The translations under genes were made by a program, and so were the position numbers. Below the pieces are notes generated by a model. That model saw nothing but the letters and a program-made list of their open reading frames with translations. It ran no database searches and was not told the origin of the DNA. This document shows positions 41,697 to 51,446 of a DNA stretch of 64,000 nt, in pieces (position 1 is the stretch's first letter; each line of letters begins with the position of its first letter). The stretch is from CAZWBR01 sp964632305 (GTDB lineage: Bacteria > Bacteroidota > Bacteroidia > Bacteroidales > Prolixibacteraceae), in contig CAZWBR010000008.1 of NCBI GenBank assembly GCA_964632305.1, positions 1-64,000 of the forward strand. Direction: 5' to 3'.

Positions 41697-42731
41697 CTAA
41701 ATTAGATAACCCTTAAGTATTTCCCATGCAGATTCAGAAGAAAATTCTTTACTCCTTTCATACGCACATTTTTTCATCTTATTTAAGAGATCTCTATCAT
41801 AATATAGTTTTTCAACCAAACAAAAGAAATCATTACTATTTTCTAAATCAAAGAGAAATCCAGTCTTCCCATTTTCAACAAATTCCGATATGTATCTCCA
41901 ATTTGATGTAATTACAGGTATCCCTGAAATATAAGCATCCAAAATAGTGCCTGGGAAACCCTCACCAGGATATCGAGTAGGTAAAACTAACAAATCATAC
42001 TCGTTTAATCTAGGGTATATTTGATCTTTATCAAGTATACCTTTATAGGATATAAAACTAAAATTACGAATCTCTTTATAAAAATAGGTCTCGTCCTCCT
42101 TGTGAATAGGTCCATAAAAGTCAATAATAATTCTGTGATCGCCTTCAAACGAATTTTTTATATAATTAGACAATTCAAAAACTTTATCAATCCCTTTTAA
42201 TTTGAAAATACGAGCCATAAAAACTATTTTGAATTTATCTCTTTTTGACTCAAAATTAGGGACAAAAGAATGCAATCTAAAATTAGGGAAATAACAAACA
42301 TTTTTAAATTTATATTTTAATTTTAGACTATCACATAATTGATTTGATTGGGGAAATATTCCTTGAATTCTAGACAATAAAAAAATATGTAATTTCTTAT
42401 CTGTCAAATATTCATCTAACCATCCTCCAACAACAATATAAAGGATTCTTACCTTCCTAAATTTGCAGAGAAAATAAATCACTGGAAATAAAAATCGCAA
42501 ATTATTATGAGCGGGAATATAGATAATAATACTGCAGTGCAAAATTTTCCAAACCATTCGGAAAGGAGACCAAATATCATACCTAAAATCCTGAGTGTCG
42601 AAATAATCCAAACTCCCGATTTCTCCCGTCTTCGTTTTTAACAATTCATAGACATTCCGAGTTTTCATCGTTTGCCCATCGAAAGTATGGGATAGAAAAC
42701 CTAAATGACCTAACAATAATACTTTTTCCAT
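41697..42731 (-). CDS. family 4 glycosyltransferase
   Basis: A 344-residue GT-B glycosyltransferase. The C-terminal half contains IVFMARIFKLKGIDKVFEL and the donor-binding PGEGFPGTILDAYISGIPVITS region, typical of the GT4/GT1 group; the N-terminus is of the usual GHLGF type. It is the last gene of the minus-strand polysaccharide island, close to the IS, and AT-rich. It would transfer a hexose or similar to a lipid-linked chain in the cytoplasm. The sugar cannot be told. Confidence 0.88.
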   Translation of the reverse strand: MEKVLLLGHLGFLSHTFDGQTMKTRNVYELLKTKTGEIGSLDYFDTQDFRYDIWSPFRMVWKILHCSIIIYIPAHNNLRFLFPVIYFLCKFRKVRILYIVVGGWLDEYLTDKKLHIFLLSRIQGIFPQSNQLCDSLKLKYKFKNVCYFPNFRLHSFVPNFESKRDKFKIVFMARIFKLKGIDKVFELSNYIKNSFEGDHRIIIDFYGPIHKEDETYFYKEIRNFSFISYKGILDKDQIYPRLNEYDLLVLPTRYPGEGFPGTILDAYISGIPVITSNWRYISEFVENGKTGFLFDLENSNDFFCLVEKLYYDRDLLNKMKKCAYERSKEFSSESAWEILKGYLI

Positions 42732-42984
42732 AGGATAAAAATGCTAAATGAATTTGATTATTGATAAATTATTTCAACACAAGAAATGAAATCCATTTAC
42801 AGCTATTATTAAACAAATACCCAATTAATTTTTTCACTGTAACAACTGACAAAATGATTATACTTTAAAATAGGACCTAATCACTATGCATGAGAATTTC
42901 ACTAAAGAATAGAAGTTAAATTTTAGGCCCTACGATTTTTCGCCACTTCGTATTTACTTAAAACAAAAATTTCACCTTCCATTG
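42732..42984. other. short AT-rich gap, nothing recognised
   Basis: The 253-bp gap between two minus-strand genes contains no gene, hairpin or strong promoter that I can support. Confidence 0.5.
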
Positions 42985-44295
42985 TTATGTATTACGATCT
43001 GCATTTTCAAATCTCCATTTAATTTGAATTGATCGATATAAAACAACAGAAATCCATATTAATACTAATGGCACAATCACACTAAACATGCGGGGTTCAG
43101 TACTTCCTAGAATACTCCCCCCCATATATAAAAGTTCAAAAACGATTAAAAATTGAACGGGATAATCAATTCTATTCCAATTCATGACTGTTAATAATAG
43201 GCTAAACGTCATCAAGAATAACAATGTACCATTCAATGGGATTCGTAACAAATTTATTGGACGTTGTAATGCGTAAGATCTAGGCATATTAAAAAAGAAA
43301 CGCCCAACATTACTTAAACAATTTATAGCAAATTTATTCGGATTAATAATAATATTACGAATAGCCATCTTCTTATAAAGATCATCACGTTCTATCCCCT
43401 TATACTTGAATAACTCTATATGATCTTCTCTATGATTAGCCTTTATCGAATCTTCCCTTCCCGGAATGGCAAATGGTTCATACCTACATGAATCAATCTC
43501 AAAATTTGTATACCTATGCCAATCACCATATTCTCTTGAGGGAAGAGAACTCATCCAATACAAATTATTTCCACCTGATGAGCCCCAATAAAAAATCTTA
43601 CCCGTTAAATTATAGGTATAAAATAAATAAGGTAATGTGGTAACAAAAGCAATTACCATAATAATAGCTCCTTTTTGAAAATTATATGAATTGCGGTTAA
43701 CTAAATAAAGCACAATTACACCTATTAGCATAAATAATAGAACATAACCAAAAAGAATTTTTGTTAATGCTATATAACCAATAGACATGCCAGTTAGTAA
43801 AACATATAGTCCAATTCTCCTAAATTTTTCCACATAATAAACCTTAATTAAAAGGTATGCAATTACGGTCACCAAAAATGAGGTTATTGTTTCCGTGTAT
43901 ATTAGAAATACTTGTTCATAACAATGGTAATAACATGCCCAAAATAGCGATGCACATAAAGCTATCTCATTGCTAACAATCTGTCTTAAAGATTTAAAAA
44001 GCAGAACAACAGATAAATAATAAAGCACGGCATTAAATAAAGTAATAGCAATTAATGGTAATCCAAATGCAAGAAAAAGAGCCAACAATAATGGATATCC
44101 AGGTCCATAAGTCAAGTCTACATCAGGAGGTGGAGGGGAATAAAATCCATGTAAAATATTATTAGCATACAATAAATAATAGGGCTCATCCCCAAAATTT
44201 CCGTTAGTTGGAAAGTACAATACCAAGCCAATATACACAATTAAGAACGGAAAGAATAATAAATACGGATTCTTAAATTGAAGTTTTTCTTTCAT
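42985..44295 (-). CDS. GT-C type membrane glycosyltransferase
   Basis: The 436-residue protein has about ten hydrophobic segments and an acidic motif in the first periplasmic loop (GDEPYYL, about 34-40) followed by TYGPGYPLLLALFL, as in ArnT/PMT-type GT-C enzymes that use polyprenyl-phosphate sugars. It lies 40 bp after the DPM1-like GT2, which would make that donor. The pair probably adds a sugar to the polysaccharide on the outer side of the inner membrane. AT-rich like the island. Confidence 0.8.
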   Translation of the reverse strand: MKEKLQFKNPYLLFFPFLIVYIGLVLYFPTNGNFGDEPYYLLYANNILHGFYSPPPPDVDLTYGPGYPLLLALFLAFGLPLIAITLFNAVLYYLSVVLLFKSLRQIVSNEIALCASLFWACYYHCYEQVFLIYTETITSFLVTVIAYLLIKVYYVEKFRRIGLYVLLTGMSIGYIALTKILFGYVLLFMLIGVIVLYLVNRNSYNFQKGAIIMVIAFVTTLPYLFYTYNLTGKIFYWGSSGGNNLYWMSSLPSREYGDWHRYTNFEIDSCRYEPFAIPGREDSIKANHREDHIELFKYKGIERDDLYKKMAIRNIIINPNKFAINCLSNVGRFFFNMPRSYALQRPINLLRIPLNGTLLFLMTFSLLLTVMNWNRIDYPVQFLIVFELLYMGGSILGSTEPRMFSVIVPLVLIWISVVLYRSIQIKWRFENADRNT

Positions 44296-44334
44296 ATTTA
44301 TACTTCTTATCAGATAAGTTTAATGCACTTATTC

Positions 44335-45420
44335 CTATTTTTTGGAAGAGAATAACATCTCAAGATTTAAATTTTGCTTTCTAATCGATGTAATTAGGTG
44401 AAAAAGTTCTTCAAAATAACGTTTATTCTGAAGCGAAATAAATCCAAGGCTTAAAAACTGAATTGCCGTAACAAAAGTGATCCCCCCAACTAGAAATGTT
44501 TGAGGATTTTTTTGAAATTGGATAGTAAGACTATAGGAAAATGGGTATTCTATATTTGGACTCTCTATTAATATTGTTTTCAGCGCAATAAGGGTGTCAT
44601 ATAAAAGCCATAGCAATTCATATAATGATAAACCAAGCAAGATTGTCCCAATACTCATAAAAAAGAAATAGGGGCGGAAAATAAATGCTGACATCAGACC
44701 AGAAAAAAAACCTCTGAAAATTTTTATACTTGAACTCCTTGATTGTACATATCTATTTTGTTCAGTCCAGTCCAAATGACCAGGTATCTCAATAATCCTG
44801 GCTCGTAAAAGAATCGCCTTATAAATAATTTCCGGATTAACCTCGTAATCAACTGTTTTCAAATTAACTGATCGGATAAATTTGCTTCTGTAAGCCCTTA
44901 CCATTCCAGTAAATGTATTAATTTTCTCATGCGAAGCAATACGCAATAATTTATTTACACATTTACTCATCAATATTCTAAAAAACGGGACAGAAGTTAC
45001 CTCTCCTCCCTCCATGTAAGGGGAGGCAATTACAACATCAGCCATCGTTGTAATAAGAGTATCAACTAACTTTTCAATATGATCAACAGAATAACTTAAG
45101 TCTATATCAAGAACAACTATTATGTCTCCTTTAGCATTTAAAAAACCAGTTTGTAATGCTCTACCTAAATTCAGATTTACAGGATGATGAAAAACCCGAA
45201 TCCGTTCGTCCCGTTTGGCAATTTTATCTGCGATAATTCCAGTATTATCCGTACTTCCATCATTAATCATTAATATTTCCCATTGATATTTCTCATTTTT
45301 ACTATTTAAATACGTTGTGATAGCAGCTAAATTTATTTCCAGGATAGCTTCTTCATTATAGCAAGGCAAAACAAGAGAAATGAAAGGTTTAGAATTCTTA
45401 TTATTATCTTGGATTTTCAT
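44335..45420 (-). CDS. DPM1/GtrB-like polyprenyl-phosphate glycosyltransferase
   Basis: A 361-residue GT2 with the PCYNEE start (about 19-24), NDGSTDNT (about 53-60), LDIDLSYS (about 104-111) as DxD, and a C-terminal pair of transmembrane helices (about 255-280 and 310-335). This is the layout of enzymes that load a sugar onto undecaprenyl or dolichyl phosphate. It directly precedes the GT-C gene in the reading direction. Substrate likely a hexose; not determined. Confidence 0.85.
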   Translation of the reverse strand: MKIQDNNKNSKPFISLVLPCYNEEAILEINLAAITTYLNSKNEKYQWEILMINDGSTDNTGIIADKIAKRDERIRVFHHPVNLNLGRALQTGFLNAKGDIIVVLDIDLSYSVDHIEKLVDTLITTMADVVIASPYMEGGEVTSVPFFRILMSKCVNKLLRIASHEKINTFTGMVRAYRSKFIRSVNLKTVDYEVNPEIIYKAILLRARIIEIPGHLDWTEQNRYVQSRSSSIKIFRGFFSGLMSAFIFRPYFFFMSIGTILLGLSLYELLWLLYDTLIALKTILIESPNIEYPFSYSLTIQFQKNPQTFLVGGITFVTAIQFLSLGFISLQNKRYFEELFHLITSIRKQNLNLEMLFSSKK

Positions 45421-45511
45421 ATTTCAAATTAGTCATTAGGATAAATATTCAGTTAAAGAACAAAATTTTCAGTCAACAAAAATTTTTGATCCATTCAGTA
45501 TTAATCCAATT

Positions 45512-46489
45512 TTAAATCATTTTTGATTTTATCTGCTTATCGGAAACTAACCATCTACAATATTTTGACATGTTGACAATTTCATATTCCCCAGAAATAA
45601 TAGTGACTACTTGTTTAAATATATTCTTTTTCTTCTGACTATTAACATTCATTCCAGGGAAAAAAGCAAGCTGAGTTATTTGGTCGCCACCTATCAGATC
45701 TAGTGGATGAAGTAAAAAGCTAATAGGGGTATTAGTCATTTTACAAAGCCTTATCGCAATTAATAAATAAACAGACATGAGTTTCTCTGAGATATTACCA
45801 ATGAAGAGCAAATAACTCAAGTGAAATGGGATTTTTAAGATCGGCATGGTTGTAACCGGTATTTCAACTAGACTTTTACCTTCACCCAAATCCCATTTGT
45901 ACGGCTTTACACTTCGGAATCCTTCAGTGAATTTACCGAAAAGTTCCTTCCTCGACTTGCGTTCTTCTTTTGTTAAATGAGATTTATTAAAATAATACAT
46001 TCTAGCCAAGGGCCCAAGATATGTTGGCAAAGAAGATGCATCAAAATGATACCCTCTTTTATAGAGAACATTCAATAGATCTTTGCTCCAGCTAAAACCA
46101 GGACCTCTAAATCCAATAATTCTTTGCCCTGTCACTTTTTCAATCGCCGTCTCCGCTTTTTGAATCTCTCGTTCAATCTCCTCATAATTATATGACTGAA
46201 GCCATGATTCATGATGATAGGAATGGTTCCCAATTTCATGTCCATGATCCGTAATCATTTTCAAATACTTACAATTATCCTCATCCTCGGTATCTTTCCC
46301 AACAATGAAGAAAGTAATTTTTAGCCCCAATTCATCCAATAAATCAAGGATATGAGGAACAAAAATATTGAAATAAGATGGATATTTATCCCATCCATCA
46401 TCTCCATGGATTTTCATATACGACCATTGATTATCGAGATCCAATGAAATACAGGCTAATGGCTTATTTTGCTTTTCAGATTTCATCAA
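45512..46489 (-). CDS. polysaccharide deacetylase (NodB/CE4)
   Basis: The 325-residue protein has the NodB motifs: the acidic pair near Asp17/Asp19 (SLDLDNQ), the metal site HxxxH as His89/His93 (GNHSYHH), and GFRGPGFSW (about 120-128). The enzyme removes an N-acetyl group from a sugar. There is no signal peptide, so it may act on a cytoplasmic or lipid-linked precursor. Its start overlaps the FAD oxidoreductase gene by 14 bp, so they are co-translated. An initial ATG pair leaves a one-codon uncertainty. Confidence 0.87.
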   Translation of the reverse strand: MMKSEKQNKPLACISLDLDNQWSYMKIHGDDGWDKYPSYFNIFVPHILDLLDELGLKITFFIVGKDTEDEDNCKYLKMITDHGHEIGNHSYHHESWLQSYNYEEIEREIQKAETAIEKVTGQRIIGFRGPGFSWSKDLLNVLYKRGYHFDASSLPTYLGPLARMYYFNKSHLTKEERKSRKELFGKFTEGFRSVKPYKWDLGEGKSLVEIPVTTMPILKIPFHLSYLLFIGNISEKLMSVYLLIAIRLCKMTNTPISFLLHPLDLIGGDQITQLAFFPGMNVNSQKKKNIFKQVVTIISGEYEIVNMSKYCRWLVSDKQIKSKMI

Positions 46490-47792
46490 GAATTACTTTT
46501 AATTTACTTTCAGCTATCTGAATGGTATCATTGACATTCAATGTTCCATTGACAATCTGAGCTGAGTTAATAATATAGAATTTATCTAGTGAAGTATTTA
46601 TTCTTGGTAGGTTTTCCGAATAGCCCAATGTCGGCAGGGCAAAAACTATTCTGGCTTTTGATACTCCAAAATAAAGAATATCTTCTTCTGAAACCTCCGG
46701 ATACATTTTCCTCAATGCTCCCAAAAAAATCTCACTTATTGTCTGATCATCAAAATCAAACATCTCATCATCTGGAGCAACATATTTAGGAAGATAAACA
46801 AGAGTATTCCCTCTTAGTTCCAGATTTTTATCAATTAATGCTGTCATCTCAATAATACCTGTAAAAGGAGTACTGTAATCAGTAATGTTCGTAACATAAA
46901 AGGGAGAAATAGCTCGTCGAAGTAGGACAGAAGGACAGATCACCCCAAGATATTTTATATTAAGATGCTTATTTTTTTCATCATTCGGTAGATCCGTAAG
47001 CTTTACCGACTGTGCAGAAGAAAGAGTTGAAATAACATAGTCAAATTGATATCGTTTATCAGAATTCACAGATAATCGGGATGAACCATCTTCTTGCTTT
47101 ACAACCGACCTAATTGGTTCATTCAACTTAATTTCAACCCCCAATTTCTGAAGATGCTGAGCGAATGATTTATTTATTACATCATAACCTCCCCGTACAT
47201 AGCCAAACATCTCCTTTTTTAATCCACTTTTTCTTGCAGCATACATTCGTTGGATGGTTGACCAAATAAAAGCAGCAGAAGTATTTTTATAGTTCTCACC
47301 AAGTTTAGCCTTTAATAGGGGAAGCCAAATCTTATTAAAAACGTTTTTCCCGGACCATGAGATTAACCAATGAGAAACAGTTATCTTCTCCAAGCGTTTC
47401 CAGTTTCTAATTCGTGAAGCAGCAAATATTGTAAGCCCCAGCCTCAATTTATCAATTAAATTTATTGGAGGGAATGTAAGAAACTCGAACAAATTAGACA
47501 TCGAATAAAGTTTCCCTTGGGAATAAAATCCTGATTTCGTTTCAACCCATTGAAGCTCATTCTCAAGGCCAATCTCGTTTATTATATTTCGAGTATTTAG
47601 ATCCGACATCAGAATGACATGGTAAAAGCAATCCCAAGTCAAACCATCTATTTCCCAGGAGCTTGTAAGCCCGCCAGGTCTATTACCAGATTCAAAAATG
47701 GTGACTTTGTATCCCTTCTGGGAGAGCCTTAGAGCCAAGGTCATACCCATAATCCCACCACCAATTATCCCCCAGGATTTTTTGTCAGTCAT
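46476..47792 (-). CDS. FAD-dependent amine-oxidase-fold oxidoreductase
   Basis: A 438-residue protein with a Rossmann motif GIIGGGIMGMTLALRL (about 8-23), ESGNRPGGL (about 34-42), and a middle substrate domain with the layout of protoporphyrinogen oxidase / UDP-galactopyranose-mutase-like enzymes. Members of this class are found in polysaccharide clusters, but their reaction is mostly unknown. It stands between the deacetylase (14-bp overlap) and the long dehydrogenase (30 bp away). I cannot assign a substrate. Confidence 0.8.
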   Translation of the reverse strand: MTDKKSWGIIGGGIMGMTLALRLSQKGYKVTIFESGNRPGGLTSSWEIDGLTWDCFYHVILMSDLNTRNIINEIGLENELQWVETKSGFYSQGKLYSMSNLFEFLTFPPINLIDKLRLGLTIFAASRIRNWKRLEKITVSHWLISWSGKNVFNKIWLPLLKAKLGENYKNTSAAFIWSTIQRMYAARKSGLKKEMFGYVRGGYDVINKSFAQHLQKLGVEIKLNEPIRSVVKQEDGSSRLSVNSDKRYQFDYVISTLSSAQSVKLTDLPNDEKNKHLNIKYLGVICPSVLLRRAISPFYVTNITDYSTPFTGIIEMTALIDKNLELRGNTLVYLPKYVAPDDEMFDFDDQTISEIFLGALRKMYPEVSEEDILYFGVSKARIVFALPTLGYSENLPRINTSLDKFYIINSAQIVNGTLNVNDTIQIAESKLKVILDEI

Positions 47793-47822
47793 AGCTATTC
47801 AAAATTTTAATTACTATATGGT

Positions 47823-49544
47823 CTATTGAGCCATGCTTGCAAGTTCAGCAAGTCTTGATTTAAATCCATTATATGATGGTAAATAATCGATTTTTTGTGG
47901 ATCAGCTATTACACATCCTGTTGAACAGGTTTTAGCCAGCTGCTGAACATCTGCAAATCTCACTTTATTGAATTCATCAAAAGCATAATTTGTATTATAG
48001 AAGTCAATCAATTGTGACAATTCAAAGGCAACGCCCTTTTCCATAACATGAAAACTATCACAGACAAACGTGATAAACTCTTCATTTGGGTCATCCTGTC
48101 CACGTCCAATTCCAGCATAAGAAATTAAGGACTTTTTAAAATAATCAGCACGATAAATGTTGCATGCATCAAAAATACCTTTTAGAGCTTTTCCTCGAGA
48201 TAGAATCTTATCAAAATTCTCTAAATAATCTCTATGAGAATTACACATAAAAACATAATCAGCACCACAAAGTGCTTCTTCAATATCATGTGTAAAAAAA
48301 CCCTCCTGCCTGTATTTTAACAAATTTTGATCATCACTTTTCACATAGGGATCATGCATTATATAGGAAATCCCATTATCTCGAAGATAATTTGCAAGTA
48401 AAAGTGTTGGTGAATTTCTGGTATCTTCCGAATTAAACCTATAGGAAACTCCAAGTAATGCAATTTTCTTATCCTTGAAATTTCCGAAAGATTTCTCTGC
48501 CTTTCTAAAATTAAAGGATGGTGACTCTTCATTAATAATCCTAGAGTTCAATATTAAACTTTTAGAAGTATTAGTACCTGTTTCTATATTTCTCCACCAC
48601 AGTAATATTCCATCCTTAGGTAAGCAGTGGCCCCCTACTCCTAGCATTGGGATAAGTATTGCACCACTTGGAACCATATTTGGATCAGATGTTGCATTAT
48701 CGGATTGTAAAAGTTTTTGATTCACTTGTTCTCTTACCTTGTAAAAATCGATGTTTCTTTCATCACAATACCTCACGATTTCAGTTGAAAAGGCAATTCT
48801 AACGTCACGATATGCATTCTCCAGAGTCTTTACAATCTCTGCCGTCAGACTGTTGGTCTGAAAAATATTACCATTTATTACAATGTGTTTATACAATTTA
48901 GATATCAATTTGGGTGTTTCCGGATGGAGTCCACCGGCAAGTTTGTCAGAATCTTTGATCCTTTCAACCAAACGACCAGGCATTACCCTATTGGGACTAT
49001 TCCCTAACAAAATATCTCTCCCCTCTTCAAGACCATATTTCCGAAAATGTTCCCGAATAAGAGTATCCATTGTTGTCGGGGCAAGGGTTGATTCGAAAAT
49101 AATCAAAGGGATTTTTGAAGCGGGTTTGCTTTTCAGCGCCACCCCAAGAGCATCAAGAGCTCCGAATAGTGGATCATAATCAGGTTCAAATCCCTTTTTA
49201 TCAGTTTGAACTGAAACAAGAATAACATCTGCATCTGAAAGAACAGAGAAATCAGAACTTGCCGACAAAATCCCGGCCTGCACAGCCTCTCTGGTTATAT
49301 CATTAAGTTCCGGTTCTATTCCTCCAATTACAGATTTCCCATTATTAATTGCATCAATTTTCCATCCCGAATTTTTTGATTTTCGCTGAACAACAACCAC
49401 TTTAGCCGGTTGGTCAGTTCCAATAGTAACCTTTGAATGAGCCAGCATACCCGCCATTGGCATCCCAACAATACCGGGTCCGACAACTCCTATTTTCTCA
49501 ATTCTCCAGGTTTCTGATTCGATTGGTGCTCTTTGATTTTTCAT
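47823..49544 (-). CDS. nucleotide-sugar dehydrogenase with C-terminal extension
   Basis: The 573-residue protein belongs to the UDP-glucose/GDP-mannose dehydrogenase family: NAD-binding VVGPGIVGMPMAG (about 19-31), SVQTDKKGF, the catalytic Cys in GVGGHCLPKDG (about 303-313), and a C-terminal UDP-binding domain starting IALLGVSYRF. Normal members have about 430 residues; here an extra region of about 95 residues (about 478-573) follows, with TCSTGC. The N-terminal part is also slightly longer. It lies 2 bp from the AsnB-like gene. The substrate is probably a UDP-N-acetylhexosamine, giving a uronic acid that the amidotransferase could convert to an amide. Confidence 0.85.
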   Translation of the reverse strand: MKNQRAPIESETWRIEKIGVVGPGIVGMPMAGMLAHSKVTIGTDQPAKVVVVQRKSKNSGWKIDAINNGKSVIGGIEPELNDITREAVQAGILSASSDFSVLSDADVILVSVQTDKKGFEPDYDPLFGALDALGVALKSKPASKIPLIIFESTLAPTTMDTLIREHFRKYGLEEGRDILLGNSPNRVMPGRLVERIKDSDKLAGGLHPETPKLISKLYKHIVINGNIFQTNSLTAEIVKTLENAYRDVRIAFSTEIVRYCDERNIDFYKVREQVNQKLLQSDNATSDPNMVPSGAILIPMLGVGGHCLPKDGILLWWRNIETGTNTSKSLILNSRIINEESPSFNFRKAEKSFGNFKDKKIALLGVSYRFNSEDTRNSPTLLLANYLRDNGISYIMHDPYVKSDDQNLLKYRQEGFFTHDIEEALCGADYVFMCNSHRDYLENFDKILSRGKALKGIFDACNIYRADYFKKSLISYAGIGRGQDDPNEEFITFVCDSFHVMEKGVAFELSQLIDFYNTNYAFDEFNKVRFADVQQLAKTCSTGCVIADPQKIDYLPSYNGFKSRLAELASMAQ

Positions 49545-49546
49545 GT

Positions 49547-51427
49547 CTATTTGTCAATAAATTGATTATACCATAATTCTAAAGAGAGAAGTCCCCATAA
49601 CCCACGACTGAAAGGTTGCTCTGAATTAATAAGTTTCTCTACATAATCAGTATTTATTATATTCCTATCTCTGGATTTCTTTGATAAGAGAATATCCATG
49701 ATGAAAGGTTTTGCTTTATTTTTTGACCAAATATGCAAAGGAACCGGGAAACCCATCTTATCTTTTCTTTTAAGGATCTTCTCAGGCATAATATCCCGAA
49801 TAGTCCTTTTCAAAATATATTTCATTTCCCCACCTTTAAATTTCATGCCCGCAGGCATAATTGAGATAAGATCAACAATCCTTCGATCCAACAAGGGGAC
49901 TCTTGACTCGATTGAAACAGACATGCTTACACGATCCTCGACTTGAAGTAGTCCAGGAAGGCTCCCGAACAAATCGAAGTGAGTCATTTTATTAAAATAG
50001 CTCTTCGTATCACTATGGTTGAACGCATCTGAGAACTTGTTAAATATAATATCCTCGTCTCTCTCACGGAAAAAGTCAGGATGAAGAAACCGACTGGTAG
50101 CCCCCATTCGGTTAATCAAATTAAAGTACCGCCGATCCATCGGCTCAAATGCCCCGTCATTCCAAAAATTTTTCATCATCGGTAAATATTGCCGAAGTGT
50201 AGGGAGATTTGGAAGAATGGATTTTAATGAAACAATATGCTCACCTTCTTCGTTCGATTCAAAAATAGCCCCCTTTATGGCTTGCTCAAGATAAGCTACT
50301 AAATATCTTGCATAACCACCAAAAATCTCATCCCCCCCCTGTCCCCCTAAAATTACTTTTACATGCTGTGATGCAAATTTTGATACAACATATTGAGGGA
50401 AAAGTCCCGGTCCAGCGACTGGCTCATCAAGATGATAAATCAACTTTGGTAGTAGGTCAATAAATTCCTGTTCCGACGGAAATATTTCAAACAGCTCTGC
50501 ATGTGCAGCTTGAGCTGCAATCCGTGCAAATTCTAATTCATTAAAATCTGGACCTTCTTCAAATGCACCACTGAATGATTTAATTGGGTTATTTAGAAAT
50601 TTGGAAGCAATAATTGTCACTAAGGAAGAATCAAGTCCACCACTCAGATATGTCCCTAACGGAACGTCACTTCTAAGCTGCTGACATATTGTCTCCTCCA
50701 ATATCTTCCGGAGTTCCGTAATAAAATACTCTTCTGTATGATACTTGTCAAGCTTGAAATCAGGCTCCCAATATATGAAATCATTAACCTTATAGTTTAA
50801 CAAATTCATTGTCAGGTAATGACCGGGATTTATTTTGAATATATTTCTGAACATTGTTGCTTCGCCCATAACAAATTGAAAAGTGAGATATTCATATAAT
50901 ATCCTTGGATCAACTTCAGCAGATATTTCTGGGTGTGCTAACAATGCCTTAATTTCGCTTCCAAAAACAACTTTTTTTTCATCGTGGTACCAATAGAGTG
51001 GCTTAATCCCGAAATGATCTCTTGCGATATATAATTGGTTTTTATTCCTGTCGAGAATGATAAAGGCAAACATTCCATTCAAAAGGTTCACAAATTCATT
51101 ACCGAACTCAGAATAAAGATGTAAAATTACTTCAGTATCAGATGTCGTACTAAAGCTGTGCCCTATACGAATTAATTCATTTCTTAGTTCAATGTAATTA
51201 TAAATCTCACCATTGAATACAATAGTGTTATTATCAAATGTCATTGGTTGCTGACCTGTAGAAAGATCTATGATCGACAATCTTTTATGAAAAAAACCGA
51301 TTGGACCTTCGATCATTAATCCATCTTCGTCGGGACCACGATGATGAATCGTTGAAGCCATCTTATGAAGGATAAAATGATTTATCCCCGTTTTATCCTT
51401 ATTTATAATACCAACAAAGCCGCACAT
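49547..51427 (-). CDS. asnB: asparagine-synthase-type glutamine amidotransferase
   Basis: The start is set at 51427 because class II amidotransferases need Cys directly after the initiator Met (MCGFVGI); an upstream in-frame start would bury it. The 626-residue protein has an N-terminal glutaminase domain (1-210, DEDG, RLSIIDL, NGEIYN) and a C-terminal synthetase domain with the SGGLDSS P-loop (about 255-261). In polysaccharide loci such proteins (WbpS type) amidate uronic acids. Adjacent dehydrogenase and aminotransferase genes support that, but asparagine synthesis cannot be excluded. Confidence 0.88.
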   Translation of the reverse strand: MCGFVGIINKDKTGINHFILHKMASTIHHRGPDEDGLMIEGPIGFFHKRLSIIDLSTGQQPMTFDNNTIVFNGEIYNYIELRNELIRIGHSFSTTSDTEVILHLYSEFGNEFVNLLNGMFAFIILDRNKNQLYIARDHFGIKPLYWYHDEKKVVFGSEIKALLAHPEISAEVDPRILYEYLTFQFVMGEATMFRNIFKINPGHYLTMNLLNYKVNDFIYWEPDFKLDKYHTEEYFITELRKILEETICQQLRSDVPLGTYLSGGLDSSLVTIIASKFLNNPIKSFSGAFEEGPDFNELEFARIAAQAAHAELFEIFPSEQEFIDLLPKLIYHLDEPVAGPGLFPQYVVSKFASQHVKVILGGQGGDEIFGGYARYLVAYLEQAIKGAIFESNEEGEHIVSLKSILPNLPTLRQYLPMMKNFWNDGAFEPMDRRYFNLINRMGATSRFLHPDFFRERDEDIIFNKFSDAFNHSDTKSYFNKMTHFDLFGSLPGLLQVEDRVSMSVSIESRVPLLDRRIVDLISIMPAGMKFKGGEMKYILKRTIRDIMPEKILKRKDKMGFPVPLHIWSKNKAKPFIMDILLSKKSRDRNIINTDYVEKLINSEQPFSRGLWGLLSLELWYNQFIDK

Positions 51428-51446
51428 AATATGTATACATTTAAAA

